A stretch of 64,000 nucleotides of DNA, taken from the NCBI RefSeq assembly GCF_002115805.1, contig NZ_JFKC01000001.1:558001-622000 (forward strand), given 5' to 3'. The notes beneath the pieces are model-generated. The model had not been told where the DNA came from and did not search any database. It saw nothing but the letters and a program-made list of their open reading frames with translations. Position 1 is the stretch's first letter. Each line of letters opens with the position of its first letter. Below are positions 8,378-16,281 of the stretch, piece by piece. Position numbers and translations under genes: made by a program. Origin of the DNA: Marivita geojedonensis. GTDB lineage: Bacteria > Pseudomonadota > Alphaproteobacteria > Rhodobacterales > Rhodobacteraceae.

Positions 8378-9802
8378 TCATGCCGCGCGCGACAGCGTTG
8401 TAGGGGCATTTTCGATCAGTTCGGCATGAAGCGCTTTAATGACCGCTTCCATGGAATCCCGGTCCATCACAAACTGAACGTCCACATTGCGGGGCCCCTG
8501 ACTCGCGCCGATCGCTTCGCGGCCTGCATTGGCGATAGCCTGCAATCCCCGCGTCAGAACAGACAGACCTCGCAGATCACGACCGATCACGGAAACCATC
8601 GCAAGTCGGCGTGTCGAGATCTCGGCTGCCGGGAAAAGCTTGGCGATGTCGCGCTCTACCCGACGCATCGTCTTGAGCGACGCATCGAGATAATGCGTGA
8701 TCGTATTTGCGTTTGAGACCTTCGACACGATCCGAACATTATGACGCTTCAAAATGTCGAGGACTCCGGAATCGTAGCCTTTGACCCCAACCATGTCCTG
8801 CTCGAACACTTCCAACGCCACGATGTCCAACCCCGTGACAATTTCTGCTGCGGCCTCATCTGCAGGCTGGTCGTCAATCAGCGTACCCGGGTCTCCCGGA
8901 TCGAAGGCATTTGTGACGCGCAGTGGCACTCCAGCCTGCCGAAGGGTCTTGGCCGCGTTCGGATGGATGGCCTCCATGCCCATGTTCGAAAGTTGATCGG
9001 CCACGTCGTAATTCGTACGACCAAGCTTTCGCACTGCACCTGCCCCAACAAGATTTGGATCCGCCGAGGACAGGTGAAACTCCTTGTGGATGATCGCTTC
9101 TCTTGCACCGGTCAGAGCAGCGAGATGTGAGAACGTGACCTCGGAGTATCCTCGATCAAATTCGTTCATCAAACCATCGACGCACTGTGCATACCCAGTC
9201 ACAATTGGCATCTCAGATGCGGGATCGATTGCCTCGAGCGCATCCGTGATCCGTGTTTTGAGATCGACGTCTCCCTCGTCCCGCCATCCGGACAAATCCA
9301 CAAACCGCGCTTCTATTCCACTTCGCTGCAAAAGAAGCGTTGTGACAAATGCGGAATGGGCTTCGCCAAGGCCAGACAATAGTTCACGGATATGCCCCAT
9401 ATGTTCCGGCAACCGGAAATGGCCGTAAGAGCACAATCGCTGTAGATCGATCAGGCAGTTGCGTGCCCCCAAAATCCGTTCATCGACGAACAGATCCGCC
9501 TGCTGGATATCCCCCTTGTGGCTGAGGATGTCCCCATGCGCTGCCTTCATAGCCTTGGCAACACGGTCAAGCGCGTCCTGCCATTTGTGATTGCTGTCGT
9601 CGTTGGCGAAAAGCGCGTATACGCCCGGTTCACCGGATTTCTTGTGTTCGAGAAGGAGGTTTGTAATCCCGCCAAAAGCGGACACAACAAATATTCGGTT
9701 GTAGATGTCCTCTGCAGAACGACCTCCGATAAACAGCGTGTCTCTGAGTTCGCACAGGCGGGACATGGATGTCCCGCCGATCTTTTCAACAGTGTGGGTC
9801 AT
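8378..9802 (-). CDS. ask: aspartate kinase, ectoine-specific
   Basis: Aspartate kinase of 474 residues, phosphorylating L-aspartate as the first step towards L-aspartate-semialdehyde for ectoine. The amino-acid-kinase motif KIGGTSM is at residues 6-12, VVSAFGGITNLL at about 36-47, and two C-terminal ACT domains carry VSKVSNANTITHY and VSVIGRDLRG. It matches the Ask_Ect subgroup that travels with ectABC and escapes normal lysine/threonine feedback. ATG at 9802 is one base after the ectC stop (TGACATG); longer starts in frame would overlap ectC and have no homology. Confidence 0.93.
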   Translation of the reverse strand: MTHTVEKIGGTSMSRLCELRDTLFIGGRSAEDIYNRIFVVSAFGGITNLLLEHKKSGEPGVYALFANDDSNHKWQDALDRVAKAMKAAHGDILSHKGDIQQADLFVDERILGARNCLIDLQRLCSYGHFRLPEHMGHIRELLSGLGEAHSAFVTTLLLQRSGIEARFVDLSGWRDEGDVDLKTRITDALEAIDPASEMPIVTGYAQCVDGLMNEFDRGYSEVTFSHLAALTGAREAIIHKEFHLSSADPNLVGAGAVRKLGRTNYDVADQLSNMGMEAIHPNAAKTLRQAGVPLRVTNAFDPGDPGTLIDDQPADEAAAEIVTGLDIVALEVFEQDMVGVKGYDSGVLDILKRHNVRIVSKVSNANTITHYLDASLKTMRRVERDIAKLFPAAEISTRRLAMVSVIGRDLRGLSVLTRGLQAIANAGREAIGASQGPRNVDVQFVMDRDSMEAVIKALHAELIENAPTTLSRAA

Positions 9803-9803
9803 G

Positions 9804-10199
9804 TCAGGCGTCCTCGGGCGCCGCGTAGGACCCATCTGCACGGTGGACTTCACTGCCCGTCACCGGCGGATTGAAACAACAGGCCATGACAAGTTCCTCG
9901 TCCGCGCGAAGACTGTGCCGGTCGTGTTTGTCGAGCGCATACATCACACCCGGCGTGATCTCATGCGTCTCACCGGTGGCAAGGTCGGTGATGGAACCCT
10001 TTCCTTTCATACAGTAGACGCTTTCGAAGTGGTTCTTGTATTCAAAGGTGTGTTCGGAACCCTCTTCCAGAAAGGTGATATGGAAGGAAAAACCCATGTT
10101 GTCGTCAGCCAGAAGCATCCGCACGCTGGTCCAATTCGCGTCCGAGACAACCCGGTTCTTTTCCTGCTCAACGATCTTGTTGAAGTCTCTGACAATCAT
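9804..10199 (-). CDS. ectC: L-ectoine synthase
   Basis: Cupin-fold ectoine synthase of 131 residues, cyclising N-gamma-acetyl-L-2,4-diaminobutyrate to ectoine. The start MIVRDFN is the family signature, and the metal/substrate region [20 protein letters not shown] (about 48-67) and [15 protein letters not shown] (about 86-100) are intact, including the Glu, Tyr and His of the iron site. Its length is normal for the family. It is third in the order ectA-ectB-ectC-ask, with 5-bp spacing from ectB. Confidence 0.97.
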   Translation of the reverse strand: MIVRDFNKIVEQEKNRVVSDANWTSVRMLLADDNMGFSFHITFLEEGSEHTFEYKNHFESVYCMKGKGSITDLATGETHEITPGVMYALDKHDRHSLRADEELVMACCFNPPVTGSEVHRADGSYAAPEDA

Positions 10200-10204
10200 T
10201 TCGG

Positions 10205-11497
10205 TTACTCCGCCGCAATCTTGTTTGTACCGGTCAAGACGTCGTTCGCTGCATCGAGGAGAATGTTCAGACCCTTCCGCAGCGTATCTGTGGGTGTGGT
10301 CAAAGGTGCCAATACCTTGATAACCTGATCCTCGCTGCCCGATGTTTCGATGATGAGACCTTTTTCGTAGGCCCGCGCGCAGATCTCCGACGCAAGATCA
10401 CCCGAAATCACATCAACGCCCTGCATCAGACCGCGCCCCTTGAGATGGGCGTCGGGCACCATTGCAGCGAGATCGGCCAGAGCGTCGTGCACTATCTGCG
10501 CCTTTTCGCTCAACTCGCGCTGGAAAGCATCATTGGACCAGAACTTTTCGATAGCAACTCTTGCCGTCACAAACGCGTGCGTGTTCCCGCGGAAAGTGCC
10601 GTTGTGCTCTGCCGGGCCGAAGATGTCATAGTCCGGTTTCACCAGAACCATGGCCATCGGCAGACCGAACCCGGAAACCGATTTTGCCATCGTCACGATA
10701 TCTGGCGTGACACCCATATCTTCGAATGAAAAAAATGTTCCGCAGCGGCCGCAGCCTGCCTGAATATCGTCGATAATCAGAAGAGCGCCGTTGTCTTTTG
10801 CCAGCTTTGCGATGTGTCGGACCCATTCCGGGCTTGCGGCGTTCAGACCACCCTCACCCTGCACCGTTTCCAGCAAAATGGCAGCAGGCGCATCCACACC
10901 GCCGGACTGGTCCTTCAGCATGGCCTCAAGGAACTCTGCCGTATTGGTCTCTCCGGGGAAATAATTGTCGAATGGCATACGCGTGACACCGTTCAACGAC
11001 GTACCGGCGCCCCCGCGATGGTAGCCATTGCCCGTTGCCGAAAGCGCGCCAGTGGTAACGCCGTGAAAGCCATTGGTGAAAGCGATTATGTTAGTGCGTC
11101 CGGTCACCTTGCGCGCAATCTTCATCGCGGCCTCAACGGCATTTGCGCCGGTAGGACCCGTGAACATCACGCGGTGGTCCATATCGCGGGGTTCAAGAAT
11201 GTGACTCTCGAACGCTTCAAGGAATGCCGCTTTTGTGTCGGTATGAAGGTCCAAACCGTGGGCCAGCCCATCATTGGAGATGTGCTCAATCAGAGCGGCT
11301 TTCATGTCCGGATCATTGTGACCATAGTTCAACGAAGAGCAGCCGGCTAGAAAGTCGATCCACGTCTTACCCGCCTCATCGGTGATCTCTGAACCCTGCG
11401 CCGTGGCAAAGGTCGCCGGCATCCCCCGGCAATAGGATCGGGCCGCACTCTCGCGACGCTCGAATATCGAAACAGAATGACTCATGTCCTTGGGCAT
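10205..11497 (-). CDS. ectB: diaminobutyrate-2-oxoglutarate transaminase
   Basis: PLP-dependent class III aminotransferase of 430 residues, converting L-aspartate-semialdehyde and glutamate to L-2,4-diaminobutyrate. [16 protein letters not shown] at the N terminus is the EctB signature. [21 protein letters not shown] precedes the Schiff-base lysine in [10 protein letters not shown], and [13 protein letters not shown] is the EctB-specific motif. ATG at 11497 has AAAGGA seven bases upstream; the TTG five codons earlier is less likely. Confidence 0.96.
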   Translation of the reverse strand: MPKDMSHSVSIFERRESAARSYCRGMPATFATAQGSEITDEAGKTWIDFLAGCSSLNYGHNDPDMKAALIEHISNDGLAHGLDLHTDTKAAFLEAFESHILEPRDMDHRVMFTGPTGANAVEAAMKIARKVTGRTNIIAFTNGFHGVTTGALSATGNGYHRGGAGTSLNGVTRMPFDNYFPGETNTAEFLEAMLKDQSGGVDAPAAILLETVQGEGGLNAASPEWVRHIAKLAKDNGALLIIDDIQAGCGRCGTFFSFEDMGVTPDIVTMAKSVSGFGLPMAMVLVKPDYDIFGPAEHNGTFRGNTHAFVTARVAIEKFWSNDAFQRELSEKAQIVHDALADLAAMVPDAHLKGRGLMQGVDVISGDLASEICARAYEKGLIIETSGSEDQVIKVLAPLTTPTDTLRKGLNILLDAANDVLTGTNKIAAE

Positions 11498-11543
11498 TGC
11501 ATGTCCTTTCAAGGCATTGAAATTGGATTGTAGAGGGAGACGG

Positions 11544-12077
11544 TCAGGCCGCGCGCTTGAGGTTGCTAACCTTAGGCAGCGAAATCGACACCATGTATTC
11601 CGTGTCGTGACGCCCTTCGAAGTGGGTGTCGCGCTTGAAGTGAGGCACGTCGGTCAGAGTTCCGCCGATCGATCTCGCGAAGCCACGGAACAAGGCCCAC
11701 GACGCATCATTGTCACGCGTGATCGTGGTTTTGAGGTGTGTAGCGGCATCGCAGACATCACGCTCGATCAACTCAAGAAGCATGGATTTGGCGAGGCCCA
11801 GACCCCGCGCCTTTTCGCTAACGGCCACCTGCCAAACAAACAGCGCGTCCTGATCTGGTATCATGTGCCCAGAGACCCATCCAACGACGCATCCGTCCAA
11901 TTCTGCGACAACACAGGTCTCCCGGAAGTGGTCGGCCTGTACCAAATTACAATACATCGAATTTTCGTCGAGAGGCTTGCAGTCCTTCACAAGCTCCCAA
12001 ATGGCAGCCCCGTCCGTCGCATCTGGCTTGCGCAGACGGGGCTTTCGCGTTCGATCCGGATCACTGTTCTTTGGCAT
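11544..12077 (-). CDS. ectA: L-2,4-diaminobutyrate N-acetyltransferase
   Basis: GNAT acetyltransferase of 177 residues making N-gamma-acetyl-diaminobutyrate from acetyl-CoA. The acetyl-CoA motif is FVWQVAVSEKARGLGLAKSM (about 92-111), followed by THLKTTITRDNDASWALFRG, which is characteristic of EctA. ATG at 12077 has a GAGGTGGAAG ribosome site and gives the usual length; the frame stays open to 12182, but that extension is AT-rich, low in homology, and probably 5' leader. It is the first gene of the ectoine operon. Confidence 0.95.
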   Translation of the reverse strand: MPKNSDPDRTRKPRLRKPDATDGAAIWELVKDCKPLDENSMYCNLVQADHFRETCVVAELDGCVVGWVSGHMIPDQDALFVWQVAVSEKARGLGLAKSMLLELIERDVCDAATHLKTTITRDNDASWALFRGFARSIGGTLTDVPHFKRDTHFEGRHDTEYMVSISLPKVSNLKRAA

Positions 12078-12321
12078 GGCTTCCACCTCATCTTTAGTTC
12101 GTTTGGCTAAGTAGTTCATCTGGTCACTGATTTCAAGAACATAGCCTAGCTGCAATTTAAAGCTGTTATTTATATATTTCATTGCAAAATTTTAGTTAGT
12201 TATTCTATTCAAATCGTCATGAATCTCTATTGCTTTTACTAAGCGTTAACTCGCAAGGACCGACTTGGTTCCAAGCGAAGGAAGATTGCGGCCGCTTCGA
12301 AAAATGTGCGAAGCTCTTCCA
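12078..12321. promoter_or_regulatory. AT-rich ectA-ectR divergent promoter region
   Basis: The segment 12150-12245 is strikingly AT-rich compared with its surroundings, with runs such as TTATATATTTC and AAAATTTTAG, and lies between two divergent genes. It should hold the osmoregulated ect promoter and the EctR operator. I could not fix -35/-10 boxes with confidence. Confidence 0.6.
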
Positions 12322-12822
12322 ATGAGCACAACGACGCCTCAGAGGATGGACGACAGCCTGATTGCGCTGCGACGCATTCTGCGAGCGACCGAGTTATATG
12401 CCCGGGATCTTGCTCAAGCCGTGGGGCTGACACCCGCGCAGCTTCGGGTGCTGCAGATCGTTGACGAGAAGGAAAGCGTAACGCAGAAGGCGTTGGCGAC
12501 GCAGATGGGCGTCAGCCAAGCAACCGTATCCGCCTTGGTCGACAAACTGGTGGCACAACAGCTGGTCAAGCGAATTCCCTCTGAACAGGACCGGCGCCAA
12601 ACCAACGTCACCGTCACGTCAGAGGGACACACCAGGCTTCAGGATGCTCCGGACGCGCTGCAACAACGGTATGTGAGAAAATTTCTGGAACTGGCAGACT
12701 GGGAACAGGCCCAGCTTGTCGCGACACTCGAACGGGTTGCGGATATGCTTGATGCACGCGGGTTGGACGCGTCTCCGGTCTTGACGACGGGAGAGATCAG
12801 GACGGAAAGGAAAGCCGAATGA
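12322..12822 (+). CDS. ectR: MarR-family regulator of ectoine genes (EctR-like)
   Basis: Winged-helix MarR regulator of about 166 residues. The recognition region QKALATQMGVSQATVSALVD and wing segment RIPSEQDRRQTNVTVTSEG are clear. It is divergent from ectA across an AT-rich promoter region, the arrangement described for EctR repressors in methylotrophs and other halophiles, so repression of ect transcription at low osmolarity is the likely role. The start is uncertain: ATG 12322 is used here; ATG 12304 and TTG 12265 are in frame, and none has a convincing ribosome site. The stop overlaps the next gene by ATGA. Confidence 0.82.
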   Translation: MSTTTPQRMDDSLIALRRILRATELYARDLAQAVGLTPAQLRVLQIVDEKESVTQKALATQMGVSQATVSALVDKLVAQQLVKRIPSEQDRRQTNVTVTSEGHTRLQDAPDALQQRYVRKFLELADWEQAQLVATLERVADMLDARGLDASPVLTTGEIRTERKAE

Positions 12823-13220
12823 CGAGATTTGCTGTTGCCTTAGCGGTCACTCTCCTGGCCATGGTCGGTTGGTCTGCGGCATCGGCAGACCCCTCTTTCG
12901 AATGCAGTATGAACAGTTCAAGCCAGGTCGAGATCGGGAATTGCGTGGGCGAGGCCGAAACAACGGTCAATCAAACCATTGAGGTCGCTCTGCGGTTCGC
13001 CATGGAGTCAGCAGCCGAATTGGACGCCGCAACCGAGCGCGATACAGCCGTACCTGCACTAAAGGCGGGGCAATCCGCTTGGGAGATCTACCGCGATGCG
13101 CATTGTGAATTTGTCGGATCAACCTTCGGAGGCGGATCCGGTACGGAGATCGCGATTCGCTCCTGCCGTGTCGAACTGGGCCGGGCACGTGTGAAGGAAC
13201 TGATGTCGTTCCTGCAATAG
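12819..13220 (+). CDS. secreted lysozyme-inhibitor LprI-like protein (DUF1311)
   Basis: A 133-residue protein with a cleavable signal peptide (MTRFAVALAVTLLAMVGWSAASA) and four cysteines in the DUF1311 pattern: CSMNSSSQVEIGNC near residues 30-43 and HCEF...RSCRVELGRARVKEL near 95-125. Family members are periplasmic or membrane-anchored lysozyme inhibitors (LprI, MliC-like function) or remain uncharacterised. It is translationally coupled to ectR (ATGA overlap), an odd partner for an osmotic regulator. It ends 17 bp before mnhG on the other strand. Confidence 0.75.
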   Translation: MTRFAVALAVTLLAMVGWSAASADPSFECSMNSSSQVEIGNCVGEAETTVNQTIEVALRFAMESAAELDAATERDTAVPALKAGQSAWEIYRDAHCEFVGSTFGGGSGTEIAIRSCRVELGRARVKELMSFLQ

Positions 13221-13237
13221 GTGCCCGTTCGAAGCTA

Positions 13238-13612
13238 CTACTTATCGGCCGTCTGTTCGGGCGGTTCATCAAAGACGGACCAGCCGCAAGAGCTTTGGCT
13301 GTCCGGCAAATCCGACTCTTTCAGATTGCGTGCCATGTAGGTCTTTGCAATGAAATTCGCGGTAATCGGCGCGGTAAGAAGAAGAAAGACCGTGATCAGC
13401 AGTTCATGGATAGACAGGTGGTCTGTCTTCGCAAAGAAATACAGCATGGACGCGATCAACACGCCGCCGACGCCAAGTGTCGTCGCCTTTGTCGGCGCGT
13501 GCAACCGCTGTAGCGAGTCCTGGAGTTTGACCAGCCCGTAGGAGCCCACCAAACCGAACACCCCGCTGACGACCAGAGAAATGGCGATGAGTAGTTCCGT
13601 AACAAAGCTCAT
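13238..13612 (-). CDS. mnhG: Mrp antiporter subunit G
   Basis: A 124-residue membrane protein with about three helices and the MrpG signature GLVGSYGLVKLQDSLQRLHAPTKATTLGVGG at about residues 21-51. It is the last gene of a complete (AB)CDEFG operon encoding a proton-driven Na+/H+ antiporter, which exports sodium and regulates cytoplasmic pH. Confidence 0.93.
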   Translation of the reverse strand: MSFVTELLIAISLVVSGVFGLVGSYGLVKLQDSLQRLHAPTKATTLGVGGVLIASMLYFFAKTDHLSIHELLITVFLLLTAPITANFIAKTYMARNLKESDLPDSQSSCGWSVFDEPPEQTADK

Positions 13613-13621
13613 GTCAGTGCC

Positions 13622-13891
13622 TCATTCGATAATGTCGCCGCGAAGCAGGAACCGGCAGTACGCCACGGTCGACACAAAGCCGACCATGGCAACCAGCATC
13701 GCTGCCTCGAAATAGATCGCCGTGTCGCGCCAGACGCCATAAAGAACGAGCAAGGCAATGACATTGATGACCATTGTATCAAGCGCAAGAATGCGATCGG
13801 CTGCGTTGGGGCCCTTCACAATCCTCCAGAGATCCAACAGCAGGGCGATGCCATAACACGCAGCTGCAAACAGTATCGCGGCTTCGATCAT
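13622..13891 (-). CDS. mnhF: Mrp antiporter subunit F
   Basis: An 89-residue subunit with three membrane helices; the conserved GPNAADRILALDTM segment at residues 28-41 marks MrpF. It starts four bases inside the end of mnhE (ATGA overlap) and is followed after 9 bp by mnhG. Confidence 0.93.
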   Translation of the reverse strand: MIEAAILFAAACYGIALLLDLWRIVKGPNAADRILALDTMVINVIALLVLYGVWRDTAIYFEAAMLVAMVGFVSTVAYCRFLLRGDIIE

Positions 13892-14379
13892 TGGAAAATC
13901 TCCTTCAATCGGCGTTCGTAGCGCGACTTGATCTCATCGCGCACTCCGTCCGGATCGTCAATGTGCAGGCAGTGCACCAGAATACTGCCTCCGTCGGCGG
14001 CAAGCATGGCCGAGACTGTGCCGGGGGTCATGGTGATCGTTCCTGCCAGCACGGTGATCGCCTCGGCCGAGGTCAGTTCAAGGGGAACCACAATCCAGTG
14101 AGAGCGGATATCTGGATTGCTTCGGAAAAGAATGATGGCCGCCACCTGTACATTGGCCACCACGATATCCCAAAGGACAACCAACACGTATTCGATAACA
14201 CGCAGCGGTTTTGCGATCTTCGGGCGGTCAGGCCAATACGGCGCGGTCAGCATCGGAATGATAACGGCGAAGACAACGCCAAGGATCAAGTTGCCCAAGG
14301 TGAACTTGTTGACCAGCCCGAGCCAGACAAAAACCAGAGCAAGGCTCAGCAGCGGGTGTGGGATCAGACGACGCAGCAT
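13888..14379 (-). CDS. mnhE: Mrp antiporter subunit E
   Basis: A 163-residue subunit with N-terminal hydrophobic helices and a cytoplasmic C-terminal half containing the family motif TITMTPGTVSAMLAADGGSI (about 114-133) and HCLHIDDPDG. It starts three bases after the mnhD stop and overlaps mnhF. It is a structural member of the Mrp complex in the inner membrane. Confidence 0.92.
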   Translation of the reverse strand: MLRRLIPHPLLSLALVFVWLGLVNKFTLGNLILGVVFAVIIPMLTAPYWPDRPKIAKPLRVIEYVLVVLWDIVVANVQVAAIILFRSNPDIRSHWIVVPLELTSAEAITVLAGTITMTPGTVSAMLAADGGSILVHCLHIDDPDGVRDEIKSRYERRLKEIFQ

Positions 14380-14382
14380 GGC

Positions 14383-15930
14383 TTAGTTCTCCGCGTCTGG
14401 GTTCAGCACAGCCGAGATGTATCCCGGTCGGTCAAACAACTGAGCAGACGTCTCGTCCAGGTACTCCGCGACCGGCCCTGCAAAAATGGCCAGTCCGACC
14501 AAGGCGGCGAGCGTGAGCATCACTGGTGCGACTTCGAAAACACCGGCGTGACGAGCCAGAAGCAACTGCCCATCCGGTTCGATTTCAGGGTCGGGTGAAG
14601 CTTGTGGAATAGAAGTCGATTTCCAAAACAAGGCACTCCCCGCGCGCGCGAAGCCAACGATCGTGATCAGTGAACCGATAAGGATCGCCGTCCATGCCCA
14701 AACCATTTGGCCCGGTTCCCGCAGCGCATCAAGCACCAGCAGCTTGCCCAAGAAGCCACTAAGAGGTGGCATGCCTGCCATGGCGATCATCGCGGCAAAG
14801 AAGATCGCGGCAAACAACCCGTTCTGAACCGTGGCCGGTTCCGGCCGGAGAGAGTCTCCCTCACGCCGGCTAACCACAAGATCGGCGATCAGGAACAGGC
14901 TTGCCGCAGCAAAGGTAGAGTGCACCATATAGTAGAGAGCAGCGGTGGTTGCCGCCGGTGAGAACGCTGCAACCGCGACAAGCAAAGTGCCCATCGATCC
15001 GATCACCGAGAAGCTGATCATCGGCATCAGACGTCGTGCGCCCAGTACACCGAATGCGCCCAACGCGATCGTAACAATCGCCGCCGGGAACAGCCACGTA
15101 TCCGCAATCCCTTCGGTTCCATCTATGCCGGGGCCGAAAGCAACCGTATACACCCGAAGCAACGCGTAGGCACCGACCTTGGTCATGATCGCGAACAGCG
15201 CAGCAACCGGAGCGGGGGCGTTTGCATAGGTTGCTGGCAACCAGAACTGCACCGGAAACAGTGCCGCTTTGACGGCGAACACGATCATCAGAAGCATCGC
15301 CGAGACCCGTACCAGCGCGGCGTCCTCCGGCGGAATGTCCGCCACTTTGGCAGCCAGATCCGCAATGTTCAGCGTTCCCGTGCTGGCGTAGAGCGTGCCC
15401 AGCGCGAAAAGGAACAGCGTTGAACCTGCGAGGTTCATCACGACGTATTGCAGGCCAGCGCGCATCCGCTCTCGACCGCCAGAATGGATCATCAAGCCGT
15501 AGGACGCGATCAACAACACCTCGAAGAAAACAAACAGATTGAAGATGTCACCAGTTAAGAACGCGCCGCAAATCCCCATGAGTTGGAATTGAAAAAGCGC
15601 ATGAAAATGTCGGCCGCGTGAGTCCCATCCGGTGGCGATGGCGTGAAGCAGCACCATCAAAGCCAAACTGGCTGTGAGAAGGATCATCAGGGCGGACAGA
15701 CGGTCCAATACCAGCACGATCCCGAAGGGTGCGGGCCAGTCGCCAAGACGATAGATATGCGTATCCCCATCGGCAGCCATAGCGGCAAGACCAATGCAGA
15801 CGCCAAGCAGCAAAACCGTGCCGACTGTCGATGCGATGCGCGCAAGTACGATGTCGTGCCGCATGACAAAGCCAATCAGCGGTGCAAGCATGGCCGGCAA
15901 GACAATAGGAACGATGATCCAGTGGCTCAT
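14383..15930 (-). CDS. mnhD: Mrp antiporter subunit D (NuoN/L-like)
   Basis: A 515-residue polytopic protein homologous to complex I antiporter-like subunits, with the proton-channel core FNLFVFFEVLLIASYGLMIH (near 130-150; Glu in TM5) and KAALFPVQFWLPATYANAPA (near 222-241; Lys in TM7). It forms the D module of the Mrp Na+/H+ antiporter. The start overlaps the mnhC stop (ATGA). Confidence 0.95.
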   Translation of the reverse strand: MSHWIIVPIVLPAMLAPLIGFVMRHDIVLARIASTVGTVLLLGVCIGLAAMAADGDTHIYRLGDWPAPFGIVLVLDRLSALMILLTASLALMVLLHAIATGWDSRGRHFHALFQFQLMGICGAFLTGDIFNLFVFFEVLLIASYGLMIHSGGRERMRAGLQYVVMNLAGSTLFLFALGTLYASTGTLNIADLAAKVADIPPEDAALVRVSAMLLMIVFAVKAALFPVQFWLPATYANAPAPVAALFAIMTKVGAYALLRVYTVAFGPGIDGTEGIADTWLFPAAIVTIALGAFGVLGARRLMPMISFSVIGSMGTLLVAVAAFSPAATTAALYYMVHSTFAAASLFLIADLVVSRREGDSLRPEPATVQNGLFAAIFFAAMIAMAGMPPLSGFLGKLLVLDALREPGQMVWAWTAILIGSLITIVGFARAGSALFWKSTSIPQASPDPEIEPDGQLLLARHAGVFEVAPVMLTLAALVGLAIFAGPVAEYLDETSAQLFDRPGYISAVLNPDAEN

Positions 15931-16280
15931 TGCGCGGAATCCTCGATTTGATCGGCTTGGGCTATATCGATTTCGTCACTGTCAGCTTCCAGAAAGGCTC
16001 CAAGTGAGATCATCACCAAGACTGCGGTCATGCCAAAAGAAATCACGATGGCCGTAAGAACCAATGCCTGCGGCAGGGGATCGGTGTAACTGGCCTCACC
16101 GTATTTCGACAGAATGGGCGACATGTCGATGGCGAGCCGACCGCTGGAAAACAGGAATACGTTCACAGCATACGACAGAAGCGCCAGACCAAGGATCACT
16201 GGGAACGTTCTGAGACGCAGGATCAGGTAAACGCCTCCGGCCGTCATCGCTCCGATAGCGCTTGCAACGAGAAGCTCCAT
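15927..16280 (-). CDS. mnhC: Mrp antiporter subunit C (NuoK-like)
   Basis: A 117-residue NuoK-like subunit with three membrane helices; GVYLILRLRTFPVILGLALLSYAVNVF spans helices 1-2, and DPLPQALVLTAIVISFGMTA is the hallmark of MrpC. I start at ATG 16280 (MELLVASAIG), one base after the upstream stop; the longer in-frame start would overlap mrpAB by 60 bp and is polar. Confidence 0.94.
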   Translation of the reverse strand: MELLVASAIGAMTAGGVYLILRLRTFPVILGLALLSYAVNVFLFSSGRLAIDMSPILSKYGEASYTDPLPQALVLTAIVISFGMTAVLVMISLGAFLEADSDEIDIAQADQIEDSAQ

Positions 16281-16281
16281 G

